A DNA stretch of 33,675 nucleotides from JALYUA01 sp038229875 (GCA_038229875.1 JBBROA010000035.1:1-33675); one strand, 5' to 3'; shown: positions 6,748 through 17,157, numbered from the stretch's first letter. A program made the numbers and translations. Notes: generated from the letters alone by a model not told the origin.

Positions 6748-7373
6748 TTCTCCTCCCTTCGCCCCGCGAGAAGCTCTTCGGTGAGCGGGTGCCGGTACAG
6801 CTGCTCGAGTACCGCGACCGGCACCGTGGCGACGTCCGCGCCCATCAGGGCGGCATCGAGGACGTGGACAGCGTTCTGGACGTTCGAGACCAGGATCTGG
6901 CTCTGGAAGCCGTAGTTGTCGTAAATCCGGATGATCTGCTCGACTAAGTCCATCCCGATCGACCCCATCGCGTCCAGCGGTCCGACCGCCGGGGCCACAT
7001 AGCTCACGTTCGCCTTCGCGGCGAGGAGCGCCTGCGCGGCGGAATAGCAGTCGGAGGCGCAGATGGCGACCTGGTCTTCGGCCAGAAGGCGGGCGACCCG
7101 CATCCCGGCGGGCTCGATCGGGAGCCGGATGACGATGTCCTTGCCGAGCTTGGCGAGCTCCCGGGCTTCCTTGTACATGCCCTTGGCGTCCGCGGAGCCG
7201 GGCTCGACGCAGACCGCACCGTCGGTCAATGCCGACAGCTCCCGGACCACGCGGCGGTAGTCGAGGCCGGCGGCCGCCGTCGCCGCGACCGACAGCCAGA
7301 TTCCGTCCAGGAGCCCCCAGTCACGGACTTTTTTCGCGTCATCGACGCTCGCGCCGTCTAAGAAAAATCGCAT
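6744..7373 (-). CDS. Transaldolase/fructose-6-phosphate aldolase-like protein lacking the Schiff-base lysine
   Basis: This 209-residue protein has the short TalC/FSA-type transaldolase fold: MRFFLDGAS at the start, GMYKEARELAKLGKDIVI, SAAQALLAAKANVSYVAPAVGPLDAMG and IIRIYDNYGF are all family-like. In active enzymes the imine lysine sits in a motif of the form DIVVKVP; here it is DIVIRLP with Arg83 (codon at 7125-7127). The usual GVTTNPS segment is replaced by GIWLSVAAT, and the TNVT-like segment by CASDCYS. These losses suggest it is not a working aldolase. It may have acquired a binding or regulatory role. It is the upstream partner of DUF507 (ATGA overlap). Confidence 0.8.
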   Translation of the reverse strand: MRFFLDGASVDDAKKVRDWGLLDGIWLSVAATAAAGLDYRRVVRELSALTDGAVCVEPGSADAKGMYKEARELAKLGKDIVIRLPIEPAGMRVARLLAEDQVAICASDCYSAAQALLAAKANVSYVAPAVGPLDAMGSIGMDLVEQIIRIYDNYGFQSQILVSNVQNAVHVLDAALMGADVATVPVAVLEQLYRHPLTEELLAGRREEK

Positions 7374-7410
7374 GGGCGGGGGATTCTATCTCGCCACCGG
7401 GCCGGGGGCA

Positions 7411-7474
7411 GTGAGGGGTGAGGGTCAGGCGTGAGGGCGGGAGCCGAGCGACCAAGGGGAGCGAGACTCGACCC
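7411..7474. repeat. Heptamer array and fragment related to the structured repeat
   Basis: In the gap between gyrA and the transaldolase-like gene, GTGAGGG occurs at 7411-7417, 7418-7424 and 7431-7437, with a six-base unit (TCAGGC) between the second and third. It is followed at 7435-7474 by GGGCGGGAGCCGAGCGACC and more bases resembling the GCGGGAGCCGAAGCGAAC linker region of repeat copies A and B, without their stems. It may be a decayed fragment of that element. Confidence 0.4.
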
Positions 7475-7475
7475 T

Positions 7476-10127
7476 TTACTCTTCGTCTCCCTCGTCTTCC
7501 TCGTCGCCCAGAAAGGCCGTCTCACCCTTCTTCTTCGGCTTCCCGGGCGCCGGATCCGCGGCGGCTTCGGGCAGGAGGGCCGGCTGGCCGTCCTCTTCGA
7601 TCTCTTCGGGCTCGGCGAGCTTGGCGACCGCGACGACGCAGTCCCCCTCGTCCAGGTTGATCAGCCGGACGCCCTGGGCGGCGCGGCCCGTCTCCCGGAT
7701 CGCATTGACCTTGATGCGGATCAGCATTCCGCTCTGGGTGATCAGCAGGAGCTGGTCGGCGTCCGAGACCGACTTGATCCCGCTCACGGGGCCGTTCTTT
7801 TCCGTCACCTTGATATTGATGACGCCCGACCCGCCGCGGCCCTGGAAACGGTACTCGGAGGCTTCCGAGCGCTTTCCGTATCCCTTCTCGGTGACGGTTA
7901 AGAGGTGACCGCTCTCCTCGACGATGTCCATCTCGACCACGTAGTCTTCTTTACGCAGCGAGATTCCGTAGACGCCGGTCGTGTCGCGGCCCATCGGACG
8001 GACGTCTTTCTCCGAGAACCGGATGCCCTGCCCGAAGCGCGTTCCGATGAAGATCTGCCGCGTGCCGTCCGTGATTCGCACCGACAGAAGCTCGTCGCCA
8101 TCCTCGATATTGATCGCGATGATCCCGCCGGAACGGACATTCGAGTAGGCAGACAGGGGAGTCTTCTTGATCAGGCCCTGCTTCGTCGCGAAGACCAGGA
8201 ACCGGTCCTCGGGGAAGTCCTTCGTGCTCGCCAGCGCCACCACGCGTTCGTTCGCCTCGAGGTTCAAGAGGTTCACGATGGCCTTGCCCCGCGTGGCGGG
8301 GCCGAGCGAGGGCAGGTCGTAGACCTTGATCCAGTGCAGGCGCCCGCGGTTGGTGAAGGCCAGGATGAAGGCGTGCGTCGACGCGACGAACAGGTGCTCG
8401 ACGACGTCCTCTTCCTTCGTCGTGGCACCGATCCGGCCCTTGCCGCCGCGGCGTTGTGCGCGATAGAGGGACAGGGGAGAGCGCTTGATGTAGCCGCCGC
8501 GCGACACCGTAATGACCATGTCCTCTTCGACGATCAGGTCCTCGATGTTGATGTCGGACGCTTCCCCGACGATCTGGGTGCGGCGCTCGTCGCCGAACTG
8601 TTTCTTCATCTCGGTGAGCTCGTTGACGATGATCTCGAGCACCAGCACCTCGGAGCCGAGGATCTCGCGGAGCCGGTGGATCAACGCGAGCACTTCCTTG
8701 AACTCGGCGACGATCTTGTCGCGCTCGAGACCCGTCAGGCGCTGGAGACGCATGTCGAGGATCGCCTGCGCCTGCACGTCGTCCAGGCGGATCACGTCCT
8801 GGCCCGATTTCTTGGTGACGACAGGGGAATCTCCGAGCGGCTCGCCGATGAACTTCTCCAGGCCGGCGCGGGCCATCGAGACTTCGGCGACCAACCGCTC
8901 CTTCGCCTCTTTCGGGTCCTTCGACGCGCGGATGATCGCGATAACCTTGTCGATGTTCGCCAGCGCCAGGGCGAGGCCCCGCAGCAGGTGAGCGCGCTCT
9001 TCCGCCTTCTTCAGGTCGTACTGCGTACGGCGGATCACGACCGTCTTGCGATGGTCGATGAAGTGCCGGAGGAGATCCGTCAGCGGCAGAACCCGCGGCT
9101 GGTTGTCGACGATTGCCAGGAAGATGATCCCGAACGTCGACTGCATCGGGGTCATCGAGTAGAGCTGGTTCAGGATGACCTGGGCGTTCTCGCCGCGCTT
9201 TAGTTCCACGACGACGCGGATGCCGTCGCGGTCGGACTCGTCCCGCAGGTCCGAGATGCCTTCGATCTTCTTGTCGTTGACGAGCTCGGCAATGCGCTCG
9301 ACGAGCTTCGCCTTGTTGACCTGGTAGGGAAGCTCGGTCAGGACGATCGATTCCTTGTCGCCGCGCGCGGTTTTTTCGATGAGCGCCTTCGCGCGCACCT
9401 GGATGATGCCGCGGCCGGTCGTGTATGCGTCGCGGATCCCGGTCGACCCGTGGATGAACGCGGCGGTGGGGAAGTCGGGCCCCTGGATCTTCTTCATGAG
9501 CTGCGCGACCGTCGAGTCGGGCTTGCGGATCATCTCGATGGTCGCGTCGATCACCTCGCCGAGGTTGTGCGGCGGGATGTTCGTGGACATGCCGACGGCG
9601 ATGCCGGACGAACCGTTGACGAGGAGGTTCGGGAACTTGGCCGGAAAGACGGTGGGCTCGACGAGAGAGCCGTCGTAGTTGGGCGTCCAGTCGACCGTTT
9701 CCTTTTCGATGTCGTCGCCGATCAGCTCGGCGGCGAGCTTCGTCAGGCGGACCTCGGTGTAACGCATTGCGGCGGCGTTGTCGCCGTCGACGGACCCGAA
9801 GTTTCCCTGCCCGTCCACGAGCGGGTAGCGCATGGAGAAGTCCTGCGCCATGCGGACGATCGAGTCGTACACCGAGCCTTCGCCGTGCGGGTGGTATTTG
9901 CCGAGCACGTCTCCCACGATGCGGGCGGATTTCTTGTACGGACGGTTGTGGAAGTTGCTCTGCTCCCACATGCCGAAGAGGCACCGGCGGTGGACGGGCT
10001 TCAACCCGTCGCGCACGTCGGGCAGCGCGCGGCCGATGATGACCGACATCGCGTAGTCGAGATACGACCGGCGGACCTCGTCCTCGATCGTGACGGGAAA
10101 TTTTTCTTCAGCGTTCAGAAGGCTCAT
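7476..10127 (-). CDS. gyrA: DNA gyrase subunit A
   Basis: This is the breakage-reunion subunit of DNA gyrase, which introduces negative supercoils with GyrB. The 883 residues have the normal order: winged-helix/tower domain, catalytic Tyr123 in AAMRYTE, and a C-terminal beta-pinwheel carrying the GyrA-box QRRGGKG that marks true gyrase rather than topoisomerase IV. The tail is acidic (EEDEGDEE). In the quinolone-pocket helix the sequence is HPHGEGSVYDS, so the position equal to E. coli Ser83 is Gly84 while the Asp87 equivalent is kept (Asp88). It lies 39 bases after gyrB with a heptamer array between. No clear Shine-Dalgarno precedes the ATG. Confidence 0.98.
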   Translation of the reverse strand: MSLLNAEEKFPVTIEDEVRRSYLDYAMSVIIGRALPDVRDGLKPVHRRCLFGMWEQSNFHNRPYKKSARIVGDVLGKYHPHGEGSVYDSIVRMAQDFSMRYPLVDGQGNFGSVDGDNAAAMRYTEVRLTKLAAELIGDDIEKETVDWTPNYDGSLVEPTVFPAKFPNLLVNGSSGIAVGMSTNIPPHNLGEVIDATIEMIRKPDSTVAQLMKKIQGPDFPTAAFIHGSTGIRDAYTTGRGIIQVRAKALIEKTARGDKESIVLTELPYQVNKAKLVERIAELVNDKKIEGISDLRDESDRDGIRVVVELKRGENAQVILNQLYSMTPMQSTFGIIFLAIVDNQPRVLPLTDLLRHFIDHRKTVVIRRTQYDLKKAEERAHLLRGLALALANIDKVIAIIRASKDPKEAKERLVAEVSMARAGLEKFIGEPLGDSPVVTKKSGQDVIRLDDVQAQAILDMRLQRLTGLERDKIVAEFKEVLALIHRLREILGSEVLVLEIIVNELTEMKKQFGDERRTQIVGEASDINIEDLIVEEDMVITVSRGGYIKRSPLSLYRAQRRGGKGRIGATTKEEDVVEHLFVASTHAFILAFTNRGRLHWIKVYDLPSLGPATRGKAIVNLLNLEANERVVALASTKDFPEDRFLVFATKQGLIKKTPLSAYSNVRSGGIIAINIEDGDELLSVRITDGTRQIFIGTRFGQGIRFSEKDVRPMGRDTTGVYGISLRKEDYVVEMDIVEESGHLLTVTEKGYGKRSEASEYRFQGRGGSGVINIKVTEKNGPVSGIKSVSDADQLLLITQSGMLIRIKVNAIRETGRAAQGVRLINLDEGDCVVAVAKLAEPEEIEEDGQPALLPEAAADPAPGKPKKKGETAFLGDEEDEGDEE

Positions 10128-10141
10128 GGGAAATTGCTCTC

Positions 10142-10162
10142 AGCTGTCAGGTGTCAGATGTC
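10142..10162. repeat. Heptamer array between gyrB and gyrA
   Basis: Three seven-base units stand in tandem: AGCTGTC, AGGTGTC, AGATGTC. Read on the minus strand they are GACATCT, GACACCT, GACAGCT. The last unit is identical to the heptamer repeated in the atpA-atpG gap. The array lies within the short gyrB-gyrA spacer and follows the gyrB stop codon. Confidence 0.5.
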
Positions 10163-10166
10163 TTGC

Positions 10167-12587
<2,421 letters not shown>

Positions 12588-12604
12588 GATTTTGGGTTCG
12601 TCCG

Positions 12605-13708
12605 TTAACTTTCGTTGACCGCACGCGGCCGGTCGATCACCCGGCCTCCCCGCATCTCGAGGACGCCGGCGATCCGCCGCCGTCTCCAGCGGGTCGGGTC
12701 ACCGGCACTGGTCAGAAGGACCGTCGCCGCCTCGGGCAGCGACGCTAAAAACGCGTCCGCCCAGGCCGGAGAGAGCCCCGCTTCGAATTCATCCACTCCG
12801 AGAAGGGGCGCCTCTTCGGCGGCTTCCGCGACCGCCTTCCATTCCGCAAGCTTCACGAGCGAGACCGTCCGGTGAAGCTCGCCGGCCGAGGCGTGGGTGG
12901 CCAGCGGCCGCCCGTGCCGCGAAAACAGGAGGTCGTCCCGGTGCGGACCGGCCAGGCTGTGGCCTCGCCGGCGTTCCGCGGGAGCGACGCGGGAAAGCTC
13001 TCCCCGCAGGACCTCTTCCCCTTCCCCATCGTGTGGATAACTTACTGATACCGCAGAGTATTCCGGCCCTGCCTCGGCCGCGAGCGGGGCAAAATGGAGC
13101 ATCCAGCGGGAGAGCGCCGCGCTCCGGTGCCGCCGCACGGCAGTCCCCGTCGAAACGAGCTCCGCGGTCCAGGCGTCGAGCTCACCCGCATCCGAGGCTG
13201 TCGCCCGAAAAGGTCTCGCCAGGAGGGCGTTACGCTCGGCAAGCGCACGCTCGTAGCGAACGAGGTCGTCGGCCGCCGCGGGCCGGGAGCCCAGCACCAG
13301 GCGGTCCAGGAAGCGGCGTCGCGGAGCGGGGCCCCCCGTGACGAGCTCCCGGTGCTCGGGAGCCAGGAAAACGGCGGGCGCGAGGCGGGCGAGCTGTGGA
13401 AAAGTGACGTTTTTCTCGCCCCGGAAGAAGCCTCTCCCCTCCTGCCGCGACCAGGTCACGCGCAGCGATTCCTCGTCGTTTTCGCGGCGAATTTTCCCTC
13501 CGATCGCGAACGACTCGCCTCCGGCGGCCATCTCGGCGGGGCGGGCTCGCCGGAACGAGCGCTGCCCGCAGAGAAGCGCCACCGCTTCCAGCAGGTTCGT
13601 CTTCCCCTGGGCGTTTTCCCCGGTGATGAGGGTGACGCCGGCGCCGAAGAAAACGGGTTCCGGAGTGAGGTTGCGGAAGGAATGCGCGGTCAGTTCGAGG
13701 AGTCGCAA
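12605..13708 (-). CDS. recF: DNA replication and repair protein RecF
   Basis: This 367-residue SMC-like ATPase helps load RecA at gaps. The Walker A motif GENAQGKT is at 30-37 in the standard N-terminus (HSFRNLTPEPVFF), and HSLAGPHRDDLLF is the family's GPHRDD region. The ABC-type signature is divergent: ASAGELHRTVSLVKLAEW where S-x-GQQ/R is usual. The Walker B region reads LLGVDEFEAGLS instead of LLLDDVxSELD. The order dnaN-recF-gyrB (10 and 17 base gaps) supports the assignment despite this divergence. The gene also contains a perfect DnaA box. Confidence 0.93.
   Translation of the reverse strand: MRLLELTAHSFRNLTPEPVFFGAGVTLITGENAQGKTNLLEAVALLCGQRSFRRARPAEMAAGGESFAIGGKIRRENDEESLRVTWSRQEGRGFFRGEKNVTFPQLARLAPAVFLAPEHRELVTGGPAPRRRFLDRLVLGSRPAAADDLVRYERALAERNALLARPFRATASDAGELDAWTAELVSTGTAVRRHRSAALSRWMLHFAPLAAEAGPEYSAVSVSYPHDGEGEEVLRGELSRVAPAERRRGHSLAGPHRDDLLFSRHGRPLATHASAGELHRTVSLVKLAEWKAVAEAAEEAPLLGVDEFEAGLSPAWADAFLASLPEAATVLLTSAGDPTRWRRRRIAGVLEMRGGRVIDRPRAVNES
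13032..13040 (-). promoter_or_regulatory. Perfect DnaA box inside recF
   Basis: TGTGGATAA on the plus strand is TTATCCACA on the minus strand, an exact match to the consensus DnaA box. A one-mismatch box, TGTGGAAAA, lies at 13395-13403 in the same gene and orientation. Whether DnaA binds here is not shown by sequence alone; the site may titrate DnaA or belong to a wider origin region. Confidence 0.5.
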
Positions 13709-13718
13709 TGGTTCCTTG

Positions 13719-14825
13719 TCAAAGTCGCATCGGCATCACGACGTACATGTAGCGCGACGCGCCCTCGATGCCTCCTTCGGGCTGGCAGAGACACTGCGTG
13801 TTTTCGTCCTTCAGCTCGAGCTTGACCTTCTCGGTCTCCGCTTCGTCGAGAAAATCGAGCAGGTACTGAGCGTTCAGGCCGATCGAAAGCGGCTCGGCGT
13901 CATAGGCGATGTCGAGCGTCTCGGTGCCCTCGCCGAGCTCCTGGCTGGCGGAGGCGACGGTCAGCATGTTCTTCTCGAACGACAGCTTCACTCCGCGAGC
14001 GCGCTCAGAGGAAAAAAGCGCGACCCTTCGGATGGCGGACTGCGCCGCCAGCCGCGGAACGATCGCGACCTTGTCGTTGCCCTTGGAAAGGATCTTTTCG
14101 TAGTCCGGAAAATTGACGTCGAGAAGCCGTGCGATCAGCTGCCGCGATCCGACCGAGAAAAGAAGATGGTTTTCGGAATGGCGGATTGAGAGATCTCCCG
14201 GTCCGTCCATCTTCAGGATCTCCGCGAGCGCCTTTTTCGGGATCAGGACGTTTGGAAGTCCGCTCTTCGCGCCGTCTTTCGGAAAGTCGATCAGCGCGAG
14301 CCGATGGCCGTCGGTCGCGACGAGCTCGAACTCCTTGCCCTTGTCTTTCAAGAGCGCGCCCATGAGCTGAAAGCGCGTCTCTTCTGCGGAAACGGCGTAC
14401 AGAACCTTGCGGCTGACCCGCTTCCAGAGATCCAGCGGAAAGGTGACTTCGCCCTTGCCTTCGACCTTCGGGACGGTCGGAAAATCTTCCGCCGGCTGCG
14501 CCACGAGACGAAAGCTCGACCGCTCGCACGTCACCCCGAGGTAGTGATTGTCCATAAGCTTCAGGACGACATCCGCATCCGGGAGATTGCGGATCAGGTC
14601 GAAAAGCTTGCGCGCTGGAACCGTGACGCTGCCAGGACGGGAGACGTTCGCGACCGCCGACGAGAGCAGCGTGAGATCGAGGTCGGTGGAGGTGAAATTC
14701 AGATGGCCGTCCGCCGCCTTCAACAAAATGTTCGACAGGATCGGAATCGTGTTTTTTCTCTCAACGACCCCCTGCATGAGCGTGAGCTCATTTAAGAAAT
14801 CGCCCCGTCGAAGCGTCAACTCCAT
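13719..14825 (-). CDS. dnaN: DNA polymerase III beta sliding clamp
   Basis: This is the ring-shaped processivity clamp. The 368 residues show the three-domain clamp pattern: MELTLRRGDFLNELTLMQGVVERKNTIPILSN at the start, ATDGHRLAL in the middle domain, and a C-terminal YMYVVMPMRL that ends in the usual M-P-M/V-R-L form. An in-frame ATG exists at 14876, but the ATG at 14825 is preferred because MELTL.R matches the family N-terminus and GGAGG lies 11 bases upstream on the minus strand. It is followed by recF after 10 bases. Confidence 0.97.
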   Translation of the reverse strand: MELTLRRGDFLNELTLMQGVVERKNTIPILSNILLKAADGHLNFTSTDLDLTLLSSAVANVSRPGSVTVPARKLFDLIRNLPDADVVLKLMDNHYLGVTCERSSFRLVAQPAEDFPTVPKVEGKGEVTFPLDLWKRVSRKVLYAVSAEETRFQLMGALLKDKGKEFELVATDGHRLALIDFPKDGAKSGLPNVLIPKKALAEILKMDGPGDLSIRHSENHLLFSVGSRQLIARLLDVNFPDYEKILSKGNDKVAIVPRLAAQSAIRRVALFSSERARGVKLSFEKNMLTVASASQELGEGTETLDIAYDAEPLSIGLNAQYLLDFLDEAETEKVKLELKDENTQCLCQPEGGIEGASRYMYVVMPMRL

Positions 14826-15053
14826 GGGATTTTCTACCTCCGGAAGAGATGAAAAGTCTATCACATTGGATCGCATTCGTAGGGATGTGGAGAAGTCGAT
14901 CGGCGGTGAGAAAAGGCCGATGAAAAGGGCTCAAAATCATTTCCACGCCTGTTGCTCTCCGGTCGTCGATCGTCGCGCGCGAAAGAGAGATGTCGGTCGC
15001 CGGAGGTGTGTGGAAAACGACGCGGCGGAAAACCCGCGCCGTGGACCGAAATT
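14826..15053. other. Candidate replication origin segment between dnaA and dnaN
   Basis: This 228-base non-coding gap in the dnaA-dnaN interval holds DnaA-box-like sites TGTGGAGAA (14886-14894, one mismatch to TGTGGATAA) and TGTGGAAAA (15009-15017, one mismatch), and a weaker ATTTCCACG around 14938-14946. The part next to dnaN (about 14845-14880, GATGAAAAGTCTATCACATT) is clearly A/T-richer than its surroundings and could be an unwinding element. The gap also must hold the dnaN ribosome-binding site. The origin assignment is inferred from these signs and from gene order. The region upstream of dnaA is the competing candidate. Confidence 0.5.
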
Positions 15054-16391
15054 CTACCGGTAGGGTTGCTGGAACCCTTCGATGACCTTGCGGAAATTCG
15101 CGTCATCTTCGATCAGCCGTTCGATCTTTTCCACCGAGTGCATGACCGTCGAATGATGCTTGTCGTTGAACAGGCGGCCGATCTCCGGATACGAGAGCCC
15201 GGTAAGTTTGCGGCAGAGATACATCGCCACCTGGCGCGGAAACGCGATCGGTTTCGCGTTCGATTTGGCCTTCATGTCGGAGACCCGCAGGCCGTAGTGC
15301 GCGGCGACGGTCTTCAGGATCTCAGAGGGAATCGCCCGCTCCTCGGTGCCGACGATGTCCTTCAAAGTTTCCCGCGCGAGCTCGACGGAGAGCGGCTTTC
15401 CGGTCAACGACGAGAAGGCCAGCACGCGATTCAGCCGGCCCTCGAGCTCGCGCACGTTCGACTTCACCGTGCCCGCTATGAACAGGGCCACGTCGTTTGG
15501 AATCTCCATCTTTTCGGCGGCGGCTTTTTTCCGGATGATCGCGACTTTCATCTCGAGGTCCGGCGGCTGGATGTCCGCGATCAGGCCCCACTCGAAGCGC
15601 GAGCGCAAACGCTCCTCGAGAGTCGGAATCTCCTTGGGCAGCGCGTCCGACGTGACGACGATCTGTTTCTGCGCGTCGTGAAGCGCGTTGAAGGTGTGGA
15701 AGAACTCCTCCTGCGTCGAGTCCTTTCCGGCGATGAACTGGACGTCGTCCATCAGGAGCACGTCGAGCTCCCGGTAGCGGCGCTTGAAGTCGTGCATTTT
15801 TTCGAAGCGGAGCGCGTTGATCAGCTCGTTTAAAAACCGCTCCGCGGAAAGATAGAGCACCTTGGTTTCGGGAGCGCGGAGCAGGACTTCGTGCGCGATC
15901 GCGTGCATGAGGTGCGTCTTCCCGAGGCCGACGCCGCCGTACAGGAACAGCGGGTTGTACGAACGGGAGGGGCTCTCCGCAACGGCGCGCGCCGCGGCGT
16001 GCGCAAACTGGTTGGAGCTTCCGACGACGAAGGTCTCGAACGTGTAGCGGGGATTCACGACCAGCGCGCCGCGGCTGGCCGGCGCCGGCGGGGGAGCCGC
16101 TTCGGCCGGCGCTTCCGGCTGGCGAGTCGTCGTTGCAGGGGCGGCCGTCGGCTCGAACCGGATCGCCAGGGAAGGGTAGCCGGCGTCCGAAGCGGCCATG
16201 CCGAGCAGGCTCGCGTGGCGGGCCTCGATCCAGTCCACGAAGACGCGGTTGGGGACCTCGACCCGCAGGGTAGGCGAGCCGGCCCGGTCCTCGAAAGCGA
16301 CCTGGCGCGTAGGCGCAAACCAGGTCTTCAGCTCTTTCGAGTCGAGCTTGCCTTCCAGGTTCCGCAGGATCGAGTCCCAGAGGTCGTTCAT
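15054..16391 (-). CDS. dnaA: Chromosomal replication initiator protein DnaA
   Basis: This is the AAA+ initiator that melts the origin. The 445 residues contain an N-terminal domain (MNDLWDSILRNLEGKL), a Pro/Ala-rich linker (about 82-105), the ATPase core with Walker A GGVGLGKT (152-159) and Walker B LLMDDVQF, and a C-terminal DNA-binding helix-turn-helix ending in LFNDKHHSTVMHSVEKI, the DnaA signature in the KHHS variant seen in many non-proteobacterial lineages. The ATG at 16391 fits the family start; a GTG at 16424 would add 11 residues but overlaps a DnaA box. It heads the dnaA-dnaN-recF-gyrB-gyrA run. Confidence 0.98.
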   Translation of the reverse strand: MNDLWDSILRNLEGKLDSKELKTWFAPTRQVAFEDRAGSPTLRVEVPNRVFVDWIEARHASLLGMAASDAGYPSLAIRFEPTAAPATTTRQPEAPAEAAPPPAPASRGALVVNPRYTFETFVVGSSNQFAHAAARAVAESPSRSYNPLFLYGGVGLGKTHLMHAIAHEVLLRAPETKVLYLSAERFLNELINALRFEKMHDFKRRYRELDVLLMDDVQFIAGKDSTQEEFFHTFNALHDAQKQIVVTSDALPKEIPTLEERLRSRFEWGLIADIQPPDLEMKVAIIRKKAAAEKMEIPNDVALFIAGTVKSNVRELEGRLNRVLAFSSLTGKPLSVELARETLKDIVGTEERAIPSEILKTVAAHYGLRVSDMKAKSNAKPIAFPRQVAMYLCRKLTGLSYPEIGRLFNDKHHSTVMHSVEKIERLIEDDANFRKVIEGFQQPYR

Positions 16392-16416
16392 TGCGCCCGC
16401 CGTGATTTCCGCAGTG

Positions 16417-16467
16417 TTTTCCACACCTGTGGAAAGCTTTTCGCCAGGTGAGGGGCCGGGGAGTATA
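16417..16467 (-). promoter_or_regulatory. dnaA upstream control region: paired DnaA boxes and -10-like TATACT
   Basis: TTTTCCACA (16417-16425) and TGTGGAAAG (16428-16436) face each other with two bases between, forming a near-palindrome of two DnaA-like boxes. On the minus strand TATACT (16462-16467) matches five of six -10 bases and lies inside GGGGAGTATACGCCCC. A longer inverted repeat, TTTTCGC (16438-16444) and GCGAAAA (16474-16480), surrounds it. DnaA bound between this -10 and the start codon would repress dnaA; that autoregulation is inferred. No good -35 is seen. Confidence 0.45.
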
Positions 16468-16613
16468 CGCCCCGCGAAAAGAGACGGGAATCGGGGAATC
16501 GGAAACGGAAAATCGGGGGCCGGGGCGACGCTTTCCGCGCCGCCCGGGCGGCCACCCTCCGGTCCGGAGTTGCGATGCCGGCCGCGGCGACCACAAGAGC
16601 CTCCGCCTCCCCC

Positions 16614-16642
16614 TTGACTTCCCCCTGCTCAATCCCTAGAGT
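16614..16642 (+). promoter_or_regulatory. Promoter of rpmH
   Basis: TTGACT (16614-16619) is a five-of-six -35 box. It is followed after exactly 17 bases by TAGAGT (16637-16642), a four-of-six -10 box. Transcription would begin near 16649, only about six bases before the rpmH ATG, so the message would be almost leaderless. This should drive the tightly overlapped rpmH-rnpA-yidD genes and perhaps yidC onward. Confidence 0.5.
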
Positions 16643-16654
16643 TCCGCGTTCCTT

Positions 16655-16789
16655 ATGAAACGGACCTATCAGCCGAACAATCGCCGCCGCAAACGCACCC
16701 ACGGTTTCCTGGTGCGGATGCGGACTCGTTCCGGGCGCGCCGTCCTCTCGGCCCGCCGCCGCAAAGGCCGCAAAAAGCTCGCGGTGTGA
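16655..16789 (+). CDS. rpmH: Large ribosomal subunit protein bL34
   Basis: This 44-residue, very basic protein begins MKRTYQPNNRRRKRTHGFLV and continues RMRTRSGRAVLSARRRKGRK, which is the complete bL34 pattern. It is divergent from dnaA, as in most bacteria. Its stop overlaps the rnpA GTG start (GTGA at 16786-16789). Confidence 0.98.
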   Translation: MKRTYQPNNRRRKRTHGFLVRMRTRSGRAVLSARRRKGRKKLAV

Positions 16790-17157
16790 ACTCGGGCAGG
16801 GTTGCCCGGGAGACGTTCTCCCGTGACGACCGGCTTCGCAAACGAACGGAATTCGAAGAGTGCTACTCCTCTGGGGTGCGGGTCTCCGGACGCCATTTCC
16901 TCGTATTTCTGCTCGCCCGATCGGGCGCGGAAAGGCCGCGGCTCGGGATATCCGTTTCCAAGCGCGTCGGCGACGCCGTGACGCGCAATCGGGTCAAGCG
17001 GCGGATTCGGGAACTTTTTCGACGGCAGCGTCCCGCCCGCGCGGTCGCGCTCGTGGTGAACGCGCGACCCTCGTCGGCATCGGCGGATTTTCAGGAACTC
17101 GAACGGGACTACTCCGACTGTCTGCGCCGGGGCGCTTCGCGTCTTCCGCGTCCGTGA
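16786..17157 (+). CDS. rnpA: Ribonuclease P protein component
   Basis: This is the protein cofactor of RNase P, which helps the catalytic RNA cut 5' leaders from pre-tRNAs. The 123 residues include LRKRTEFEECYSSG near the N-terminus and the RNR motif ISVSKRVGDAVTRNRVKRRI that contacts RNA, followed by LFRRQ. The GTG start at 16786 overlaps the rpmH stop, and its own stop overlaps the yidD start (GTGA at 17154-17157). Length and order are typical. Confidence 0.95.
   Translation: MNSGRVARETFSRDDRLRKRTEFEECYSSGVRVSGRHFLVFLLARSGAERPRLGISVSKRVGDAVTRNRVKRRIRELFRRQRPARAVALVVNARPSSASADFQELERDYSDCLRRGASRLPRP

Noticed and set aside
7905..9203. Long open frame on the plus strand across gyrA, and similar long frames opposite gyrB, atpA and atpD
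   Set aside because: They lie entirely opposite well-identified genes, have low-complexity Arg/Asp/Val-rich translations and no family motif; typical of GC-rich DNA.
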